Positions 1 to 5,799 of a DNA stretch of 12,490 bases are shown here, piece by piece (positions within the stretch are counted from its first letter, which is position 1; the number at the start of each line of letters is the position of its first letter). The stretch lies in contig DASRFK010000079.1 of NCBI GenBank assembly GCA_035651635.1, positions 1-12,490 on the forward strand, read 5' to 3'. Position numbers and translations under genes: made by a program. This DNA comes from JANXQE01 sp035651635 (GTDB taxonomy: Bacteria; Verrucomicrobiota; Verrucomicrobiia; Limisphaerales; UBA8199). The notes below the pieces were generated by a model that saw only the letters and a list, made by a program, of their open reading frames with translations, was not told where the DNA came from and did no database searches.

Positions 1-922
1 CGCTGGCGATCGCCCGTTCGCGGGCCGACCCGTGAGCCTTGAGCACCGCCCCATTAAAGCCCAGCAGCGGGGCCCCGCCATAGACCTCGGGGTCCATGCG
101 GCGGCGGATTGCATGGAACGCGCTCTTGGCCAGCAACGCGCCCAGGTACCGCTTGGCGCTGGCGGTTAACTCCCGTTTCAGCATCCCAAAGAGAGCCAGG
201 GCGAGGCTCTCGGCGGTTTTGAGCACGATATTCCCGACAAATCCGTCGCACACGACGACATCGACGCGGTCCCGGAACAGATCGTGTCCTTCGACATTGC
301 CAATGAAATTAAGGTCTAAATGCTTGCACAGTTTGAAAGCCTGGAGTGTCAACTCGTTGCCTTTGGTCTCCTCGGTGCCAATGCTCAGGATGCCGACGCG
401 CGGGCTGGGGGTGCCCAGCACCGTGCGTGAATACACGCTGCCCATTACGGCGTAGTGAGCCAGGTGCAGTGGCTTGCATTCGATATTGGCCCCGGAATCC
501 AACAGAACGAACTGTCGATCGGGCGTCGGAATAATGGTGGCAATGCCCCCCCGATCCAAGCCCTCGATGCGCCCCAGCTTAAAAGTGGCTGCCGCAAAAA
601 TCCCACCGGTATTCCCGACCGAAACCAAAGCATCGGCTTTGCCCTCGCGCACCAGTTCAGTGGCCCGAACGATCGAGCAATCCTTCTTTTTGCGGACCGC
701 GGCGACGGGCTTGTCCTCCATGGTAAGGATTTCGCTGGCATGGATGACGCGGACGCGATGATCGCGAAAGCCGCGTTGAGGCAAGGCCGCGTGGATTTCG
801 GCTTTGTCCCCAACCAGGAACAACGTGGTGATGCGCTTATCGGCCTGGAGAGCCCGGAGAGCGCCTTCGATGACGACCCCGCAGCCATGGTCGCCGCCCA
901 TGACATCGACGGCAATGCGCAT
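1..922 (-). CDS. plsX: Phosphate acyltransferase PlsX (3' end cut off by window edge)
   Basis: PlsX makes acyl-phosphate from acyl-ACP and phosphate, the first step of the PlsX/PlsY route to phosphatidic acid; it is a peripheral membrane enzyme. The frame opens with ATG at 922 (MRIAVDVMGGDHG, the family N-terminus) and stays open to base 1, giving 307 codons. Family motifs occur in order: SVGNTGG, LLDSGANIECKP, AVMGSVY, GTEETKGNELT, NFIGNVEG, VCDGFVGNIVLKT and LLGFNGAVLKAHGS. PlsX is usually about 330-350 residues, so only the last few dozen are missing. It is the last visible gene of a coaD-yceD-rpmF-plsX series, 43 bp after rpmF; yceD-rpmF-plsX is a widespread bacterial order, often followed by fab genes. 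No Shine-Dalgarno sequence is visible. The identification is firm; the true end lies outside the window. Confidence 0.96.
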   Translation of the reverse strand, partial: MRIAVDVMGGDHGCGVVIEGALRALQADKRITTLFLVGDKAEIHAALPQRGFRDHRVRVIHASEILTMEDKPVAAVRKKKDCSIVRATELVREGKADALVSVGNTGGIFAAATFKLGRIEGLDRGGIATIIPTPDRQFVLLDSGANIECKPLHLAHYAVMGSVYSRTVLGTPSPRVGILSIGTEETKGNELTLQAFKLCKHLDLNFIGNVEGHDLFRDRVDVVVCDGFVGNIVLKTAESLALALFGMLKRELTASAKRYLGALLAKSAFHAIRRRMDPEVYGGAPLLGFNGAVLKAHGSARERAIAS

Positions 923-943
923 AAGAATAAGCCGGCGTGGCCC

Positions 944-956
944 CTGGCCCCGCCAG
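944..956 (-). other. Small hairpin between rpmF and plsX
   Basis: A perfect inverted repeat CTGGC-CCC-GCCAG lies in the 43-bp spacer between the rpmF stop and the plsX start, in a G+C-rich stretch. There is no T-tract after it on the minus strand, so it is not an intrinsic terminator. It could be an mRNA processing or stability element, or chance in G+C-rich DNA. Confidence 0.25.
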
Positions 957-965
957 TGACGCACT

Positions 966-1154
966 TTACGCTCCCGCCGTCACCGTGATGACTTGTCGTC
1001 CTTTATAATAGCCACAAGCTGGGCAGACACGGTGCGGAATGTAGGGAGCGTCGCACTGCGGACAGGTGCTGAGCTGAGGCAAAGTCAGGACACTATTGTA
1101 GGCCCGACGCATGCGTTGACGGCTTCTGGACGGCTTTCGCTTGGGAACACCCAT
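966..1154 (-). CDS. rpmF: 50S ribosomal protein bL32
   Basis: A 62-residue zinc-ribbon protein of the large ribosomal subunit. The N-terminus is the very conserved MGVPKRKPSRSRQRMRRA, rich in Arg/Lys for rRNA contact. The second half carries two Cys pairs, C31-x2-C34 and C44-x2-C47 (CPQC...CPAC), followed by GYYKGRQV as in other zinc-binding (C+) bL32 proteins. Length is normal for the family. It starts 17 bp after the yceD stop and ends 43 bp before plsX, inside the coaD-yceD-rpmF-plsX unit. Presence of all four Cys indicates the zinc-requiring form rather than the Cys-free paralogue made under zinc limitation. Confidence 0.97.
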   Translation of the reverse strand: MGVPKRKPSRSRQRMRRAYNSVLTLPQLSTCPQCDAPYIPHRVCPACGYYKGRQVITVTAGA

Positions 1155-1171
1155 AGATCTTACGTTAAATG

Positions 1172-1660
1172 TTAAAACTTAAGCTTATTCAATTCGTTCC
1201 ACGCAGGCGAGCCTTGATTTGGCTGGCCGAGGCTGCTGGAGGTCTTGGACTTGCCAGCGGACGCCTTTCGCAGCCCGCGGCACTCGCGCTCGCACAACGG
1301 ATGTTGCGGCAACTCCAGCAGAATATCTTCCCGCAAGGCGGGCGTCAAGTCCACGCAGTCATTGACGATGGGGACCGAGTCTTCGCCCTGCAAAGGCAAA
1401 TGGGCGGTCCAGCGAGGCAATTCCAGGAGGTACTCGAATGGTTTGAGACACCGGACGCATTGGCAGCGCAGGGGCAGGCTGAGTCGGCCCTGGACCAGCA
1501 GGCCGTCTTCGAGCTTCTGGACTTCGAGGTCATACCGCAACGGGTGCGAAAGCTGGATGACATCGTCCCGCGTTTCGATATCCAATTCCCCAACCGTCAC
1601 GTCACCGGATAGCTGAATTGGATGGGCTTCCAAATGCCGCAGATTTACCAAAATAGACAT
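1172..1660 (-). CDS. yceD: YceD / DUF177 family protein
   Basis: A 162-residue protein of the DUF177 (YceD) family. Members are commonly encoded just upstream of rpmF and have been linked to 23S rRNA accumulation or processing, although the biochemical role is not settled. The core matches the family: an N-terminal strand-rich part, then CQCVRCLKPFEY (C66, C68, C71) and, near the C-terminus, PLCERECRGL (C123, C127). Many members have a further Cys right after the final Gly-Leu; here it is Arg, so the metal-type Cys set appears incomplete. The ATG at 1660 is chosen because it gives the expected MSILVNLRHL start 7 bp after the coaD stop; the frame is open further upstream but only within coaD. 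The tail (about residues 131-162) is polar and probably disordered. Confidence 0.88.
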   Translation of the reverse strand: MSILVNLRHLEAHPIQLSGDVTVGELDIETRDDVIQLSHPLRYDLEVQKLEDGLLVQGRLSLPLRCQCVRCLKPFEYLLELPRWTAHLPLQGEDSVPIVNDCVDLTPALREDILLELPQHPLCERECRGLRKASAGKSKTSSSLGQPNQGSPAWNELNKLKF

Positions 1661-1667
1661 AAAATGC

Positions 1668-2156
1668 TCAACCCGGCGCCGCGGCCAATTTTTCAGCCAA
1701 AGCCGTCCGCACGTGCGCGGGGACAAACGCACTGACATCCCCGCCGAGGCTGGCAATCTCTTTAACCAGGCGCGAACTCAGAAAGGTGTAGGTATCCTTT
1801 GGCATCATGAAAATCGTCTCGATCCTCTCGTTCAATTTACGATTCATCAAGGCCAGCTGGAATTCAAACTCAAAGTCCGAGACGGCCCGCAACCCGCGGA
1901 TAACGGCTTGCGCGGAACGGCGTTCGACATAGTCCATCAGGAGGCAGTCGAACGAGTCAACCTCGACGTGAGGCAGCCCGCGAACGGCCTGGATGACCAT
2001 CTGGCCCCGCTCCTCCTGGGTGAATAACGGGCGCTTGGCTTCATTGCGCGCCACCGCCACGATCACGCGATCAAAAAGCTTGGTGGCGCGCTGGATGACA
2101 TCCAGGTGACCATTTGTAAGCGGGTCGAAGCTGCCGGGATAGATCACCGTTCGCAT
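1668..2156 (-). CDS. coaD: Pantetheine-phosphate adenylyltransferase
   Basis: CoaD transfers AMP from ATP to 4'-phosphopantetheine to make dephospho-CoA, the fourth step of CoA synthesis, in the cytoplasm. The 162-residue protein begins MRTVIYPGSFDPLTNGHLDV, with the nucleotidyltransferase T/HxGH motif as T14-NGH17, followed by RGLR (87-90) and the second signature FLSSRLVKEIA (125-135). Length is typical of bacterial CoaD. The ATG at 2156 is preferred over a TTG two codons upstream (2162) because it gives the usual N-terminus; neither has a clear SD. It is the first gene of a tight run with yceD (7-bp gap), rpmF and plsX, so the unit joins CoA, ribosome and phospholipid functions. Confidence 0.96.
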   Translation of the reverse strand: MRTVIYPGSFDPLTNGHLDVIQRATKLFDRVIVAVARNEAKRPLFTQEERGQMVIQAVRGLPHVEVDSFDCLLMDYVERRSAQAVIRGLRAVSDFEFEFQLALMNRKLNERIETIFMMPKDTYTFLSSRLVKEIASLGGDVSAFVPAHVRTALAEKLAAAPG

Positions 2157-2333
2157 GCCCAAAGAGTATTGAGAAGTTCATGAAATAACAATCCGCGTCG
2201 GCGGAATGCGATGCGGAGTTGGAGGTTATGGAATTCGAACCGAGCGCGCGCGGTTTCGCTTAAGGAACTAAGCTCAGTATCTAATTCCATTTGGGGTTCA
2301 TCTTTCGCCCACCGCACTCCCCACCCCGCATTC
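2157..2333 (-). other. Non-coding spacer upstream of the coaD operon
   Basis: These 177 bp between the cyclase stop and the coaD start hold no gene. An imperfect G+C-rich hairpin (about 2236-2256, arms GAACCG and CGGTTT around alternating GC) lies after the cyclase but lacks a T-tract, so termination is doubtful. The coaD promoter should be here. The best candidate I see is TTGTTA at 2188-2193 with TACTCT 17 bases further on, which is weak and very near the start codon. The element GGTTCGAATTCC (minus strand) resembles a tRNA T-loop by chance only. Confidence 0.5.
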
Positions 2334-4688
2334 CTAGACAGTCGTTCGCTGACTGAGGCTTACGAACGCCGTGGTGTCAGGCACCGAAGCGGAGGCGAAC
2401 TCCTCTTCGAGCGGCAGCGCGTCCGGCGCGCGCCAGGGCACTTCATAGACCTGAACAGCAGTGCGGATGCCTTTAACATTAACGGGCGGCAGGGCGACGC
2501 AGGTGGCGGCCAGAGCCGGCTCGTGACGGCGCAGGTGCTCGTAAGTCGATTCACTGATGTAAATGTGTCCACGGCCGGACAGGCCTTCGAGACGGCTGGC
2601 CAGATTCACCTCACGTCCAAAGACGGTGTAGCTGCCCTGGCGGACCACGGCTTGAGAGGCGGACCCCATCAGGCCCACGGTGGCCACTCCGGTGTTCACC
2701 CCGGTGCCGAGAAAAAGGATGGGAAGCAAAGGGTGCGCCGGCAACCCGGCTGCGGCGCGCGTCTGATTCTCGGCGGATCTTTTTTGATTTTCGGCTTTGC
2801 GTTCGCAATTAAGCTGATAAATGGCGCGCTGCGCTTCTATAGCGGCTTGGACACAGGAAATCGCATGGCGCGGATTGGGTGTCGGGGCGCCCCAAAACGC
2901 CATGACACAATCGCCGATGAATTTGTCCAATGTGCCGTCGTGCTGGATGATGGTGTGGGCAATCACGCCCAGGTAAATATTAACGGTATTAAGCGTTTCG
3001 CGCGCCTGCTGGTCAAAGGCGGCTTCGGCGGCCGCGCCGGACAGGTTATTGCTGCGGACGTACTCGGCGACGTGTTCCTGGCTCGAGTCGGTCAACGTGG
3101 TGAAACCGCGCACATCGGCAAAGAAGACGGTGATCTCGCGGCGCACGCCTCCCAGTTCGAGGGTTTTGGCCTGGAGCAATTCATTAACGATTTTCGGCGA
3201 GACCATCGTTGAGAAGACCGATCGAATGCGCCGTCGCTCGGCCTGCTCGAAAACAACCATCCAGGTGACCTGGCAAAGGTATTGGATAATCAAAGCGCCG
3301 AGCACCGGCAGGGCAATGGGCAGCCAATAGCGGGAATTAACGTACACCAGCGCCGCCACGGCAACATAGGCGGCGGCAATCAGAACGACGACAACCAGGG
3401 CCGGCAAAGCCCGCAGCTGCCAGGTGGCTATCGAGGCAACGATCCCCAGCAAGGCAATCAAACCGAGCTCCACCACCAGCGGAGCCCGGCGGACGAAGCG
3501 GCCGGTGATCACGGAGTTGGCCACGTTCCAATGCTTGCTCACCAGGAGCGTGTCGGGCTGGAGCGGGGTCGCGCCGCGATCGGTCAGGTCATTGCCCAGG
3601 ACAGCGGCCGAGCCGATCACGACGGACTTGCCCGCCCATCGGTTTTCCAGGCCATTGGTTTGTCCGTCGCTTCGCAGCTTATTTTGGAGCAGTAAATCCT
3701 GAATGGCCTGCCGGGCCAGCTTCGGATGCGACGGCGGGAGACACCAGTCAATAAAAAAGCCGGCCTCCTTATCCACCGGGATTATGCGTTCAACACCATT
3801 CTTCCCGCGCAGCACGATCCGTCCATTCGCCAGATCAATTTGAGCGGCCGAGAGGTCAACCCCCAGTTGGCGCGCGGCAATGACCAACCCCATATGCCAG
3901 GCCCGTTCTTCCTGGAACGGCCTGGCCCAGCGCGCCAGACCCGGCGGTATGTTTGTGCCGATGAAGTCGGCCAGATCAAAGTTCCCACCGGGATCGAGCG
4001 GTACGGTAATATCTCCGCCTTCCGAACGCGGCAGGACGATTCGCCGAGGCTCGATCCGAGCTTTGTGCAAATCGACGCCAAAATCAGGATCGGCTTCCAT
4101 CTGCCGAAAAACCTGGTGCCAGTGTCGGTACAGGCGAAAAGCCTTTGCCCGCCGAAGAATGCCGTCCGAATCCTTATCGGTGGAGATATCGGCCACGGCG
4201 GCGGCGTTGGTCAGGAACAAGTCTGGCGGAGTCACTTCCTGGGTGATGGGAAGAACGACGTTGCCAGCACGCTTGACTTCGGTTGCAAAGAAAGTATCCG
4301 AGTCCACGAGGCTGCCGTCGCTCAATTTTACCAGACCATCGAAGGGGCGAAGCTCGCCGAAAATGACATCAAAGGCGATCGTGCCGGCGCCTTGATCGGC
4401 CAACTCTTGGATGACGCGGGCGTAAACCTGCCGCGGCCAGTACAGTCCGAAGCGGTAGCCGAGCGAGCCATTGCGAACGCTGCGAATGCTGTCCTCGTCA
4501 ATAAAGACAAAGCCCAGGTTGGTATCGACGATTGGCGAGAAGCGCAACGCCTCGCGGACCCGCATATCGAAGGTCATGCGTTCGAGTCGCTCGAAGAAAT
4601 CGAGTCTGAGGCAACTGGCGACGCTCACAACCAGGATGACCCCAAGGGCCACCAGACCGGGAATGAGTTTGACCGGTTTGAGGATCAC
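2334..4688 (-). CDS. CHASE2-domain class III adenylate cyclase, membrane bound
   Basis: A predicted one-component receptor: an external CHASE2 sensor controls a cytoplasmic cyclase making cAMP. Numbering from the GTG at 4688 (784 aa): membrane helix about 8-26; CHASE2 domain about 36-390 (FVFIDEDSI, AFDVIFGE, KSVVIGSAA...ND...D); three helices about 402-423, 427-450 and 455-479; a short linker; cyclase domain about 516-700. Metal-binding Asp are D525 (FFADVRGF) and D593 (FIGD). K589 and T688 (SYTVFG) fit an ATP-type Lys/Thr pair, and N695/R699 (VNLASRL) are the transition-state residues, so activity is likely. Two insertions interrupt the domain (about 535-565 and 624-652). The start is uncertain: GTG 4688 has no SD and the frame is open upstream to a GTG at 4721 inside the fecR terminator; GTG 4652 is another option. 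The ligand is unknown. Confidence 0.9.
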   Translation of the reverse strand: MILKPVKLIPGLVALGVILVVSVASCLRLDFFERLERMTFDMRVREALRFSPIVDTNLGFVFIDEDSIRSVRNGSLGYRFGLYWPRQVYARVIQELADQGAGTIAFDVIFGELRPFDGLVKLSDGSLVDSDTFFATEVKRAGNVVLPITQEVTPPDLFLTNAAAVADISTDKDSDGILRRAKAFRLYRHWHQVFRQMEADPDFGVDLHKARIEPRRIVLPRSEGGDITVPLDPGGNFDLADFIGTNIPPGLARWARPFQEERAWHMGLVIAARQLGVDLSAAQIDLANGRIVLRGKNGVERIIPVDKEAGFFIDWCLPPSHPKLARQAIQDLLLQNKLRSDGQTNGLENRWAGKSVVIGSAAVLGNDLTDRGATPLQPDTLLVSKHWNVANSVITGRFVRRAPLVVELGLIALLGIVASIATWQLRALPALVVVVLIAAAYVAVAALVYVNSRYWLPIALPVLGALIIQYLCQVTWMVVFEQAERRRIRSVFSTMVSPKIVNELLQAKTLELGGVRREITVFFADVRGFTTLTDSSQEHVAEYVRSNNLSGAAAEAAFDQQARETLNTVNIYLGVIAHTIIQHDGTLDKFIGDCVMAFWGAPTPNPRHAISCVQAAIEAQRAIYQLNCERKAENQKRSAENQTRAAAGLPAHPLLPILFLGTGVNTGVATVGLMGSASQAVVRQGSYTVFGREVNLASRLEGLSGRGHIYISESTYEHLRRHEPALAATCVALPPVNVKGIRTAVQVYEVPWRAPDALPLEEEFASASVPDTTAFVSLSQRTTV

Positions 4689-4695
4689 TCGAAAA

Positions 4696-4738
4696 ACAAA
4701 ACAAAAAAACCAGGGCAACACAAGGCTGCCCTGGTTTC
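4696..4738 (-). terminator. Rho-independent terminator after the FecR gene
   Basis: On the minus strand an 11-bp perfect stem (4707-4717 paired with 4727-4737; core AACCAGGGCA / TGCCCTGGTT) with a 9-base loop is followed by an uninterrupted run of T, then a further T-rich stretch. This is a textbook intrinsic terminator 23 bp after the fecR stop codon. It ends only a few bases before the proposed GTG start (4688) of the CHASE2 cyclase, so cyclase transcripts must read through it or start after it. Confidence 0.9.
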
Positions 4739-4759
4739 GGAAAAAGCAGGAGGTATCTC

Positions 4760-5632
4760 TTAGAACTCGCCGCCGCCGCCCTGGTCGGGAGGAACCGGCG
4801 TGGGCAATGTGTTGGGATTGGCACCCACAGGGGACATGCCGATCACGGTGTGATCGGAGGCCAGCGAAGTCGGCGTAACGATTACGCCTTCAGTAGCGAT
4901 CAGCGCCAGGGACAACGATTGGAATTCGCTCATCGAAGCCGCAGAGAGAGGCGAGATTTGGTTGTTCGGCGCATCGTAGGACTGGCCACCCATAACGGTC
5001 TGGGTGGTCACGTTTTGAGTCTTGGGATCAACCCAGGCGACCACCATCGAGCCGACATAAACCTTGACGATGCCAATGGCCTGAATGTCGAACAGGGTGC
5101 CGCGCACTCCAGCGACGCCGTTGGGCAGCTTCACTTCGTACTTCGAGGCGGCAGACATTTTCTTGACGTTGCCCGTGATGCGGCCCTGCTTGAGATCGAG
5201 CTGGGTCTCGGTCACGGTATCAGCTCCGGTTTGCATCGCGGTCAACTTATCGATGCCCATCGCGGTATTGGCCCAAATGCGAACGACGTTCTGCTCGGCG
5301 CTCGGGCGGAAATTCAAATGCGAGGCCATGGAATCAGGAACGCTTGGCCGATAGGTGACCGCCTGGGGTACCGCGGCATTGCCATCGCCCAAAACGAGAT
5401 CCACGTATGAACCCTCTTCGGTGCTGGTCTGGACGACTGTGCCTGCTCGAAGGACATCTCCCACGTGCAGCGGCTGCCAGACATTATTGCCGGTCGTGTA
5501 ACGGGCCGGACCTTTGACACGGACGACCTTGGCGGCTCCGTCCATTGCGCCCTGTGCGGCAGCCGTCGAAATCAGCGCCAGCGCAAGCCCACAGCCAATC
5601 AGGGAGTTCATGAGGTTTCTATTGTGTTTCAT
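4760..5632 (-). CDS. Secreted FecR-domain protein
   Basis: A 290-residue exported protein with a FecR domain. A signal peptide is clear: basic MKHNR, hydrophobic LIGCGLALALISTAAA, likely cleavage after A26 (AAA-Q). The mature part starts with a strand-rich region (AAKVVRVKGPARY... WQPLHVGDVLRAGTVVQT) and carries the FecR signature LPNGVAGVRGTLFDI at 169-183. The tail from about 270 is Pro/Gly-rich and ends GGGGEF. It has no membrane helix after the signal peptide and no neighbouring FecI-type sigma factor, so it is not a classical iron-citrate anti-sigma system; free FecR domains are thought to bind ligand or polysaccharide outside the membrane. ATG 5632 has a good SD (AGGAG, 5638-5642, 5-nt spacing). 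A strong terminator follows, then the CHASE2 cyclase. A functional link to that sensor is my inference. Confidence 0.88.
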   Translation of the reverse strand: MKHNRNLMNSLIGCGLALALISTAAAQGAMDGAAKVVRVKGPARYTTGNNVWQPLHVGDVLRAGTVVQTSTEEGSYVDLVLGDGNAAVPQAVTYRPSVPDSMASHLNFRPSAEQNVVRIWANTAMGIDKLTAMQTGADTVTETQLDLKQGRITGNVKKMSAASKYEVKLPNGVAGVRGTLFDIQAIGIVKVYVGSMVVAWVDPKTQNVTTQTVMGGQSYDAPNNQISPLSAASMSEFQSLSLALIATEGVIVTPTSLASDHTVIGMSPVGANPNTLPTPVPPDQGGGGEF

Positions 5633-5637
5633 AGTTG

Positions 5638-5716
5638 CTCCTGCTCAAAAAGTACCTACATCTGTTTGAAGTCATTTTTAAACACCGGCAGGAGGTTGTC
5701 AACGAGTATTCTAACA
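5638..5716 (-). promoter_or_regulatory. Probable promoters and ribosome binding site of the FecR gene
   Basis: Reading the minus strand there is TTGACA at 5697-5702, followed after 16 bases by TAAAAA (5675-5680), or after 17 by AAAAAT (5674-5679): an excellent -35 with a moderate -10. Slightly upstream lies an extended -10, TGTTAGAAT (5708-5716), a second possible start. The SD AGGAG is at 5638-5642, the clearest ribosome binding site in the window. FecR expression is therefore probably independent of the upstream ligase gene. Confidence 0.65.
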
Positions 5717-5799
5717 TTTTTTTCCCCAGAAAATCACCCCAGGTCTATACGGCATCGGCGCTCTGGGAGACCTCGAAATAGGCACAAATCGGGCCAAAA

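Noticed and set aside
455..988. Plus-strand open frame of 177 codons over the start of plsX
   Set aside because: It is antisense to plsX, which shows all family motifs; the translation has no domain character.
2230..2241. GGTTCGAATTCC on the minus strand, resembling a tRNA T-arm
   Set aside because: The flanking five-base arms cannot pair and no acceptor, D or anticodon arm can be built around it.
2211..3212. Long open frame of 333 codons on the plus strand, with another of 345 codons at 3726-4763
   Set aside because: Both are antisense to the CHASE2 cyclase, whose own frame has clear domains. Their translations are Gly/Arg/His-rich without recognisable motifs, as expected from the complementary frame of a G+C-rich gene.
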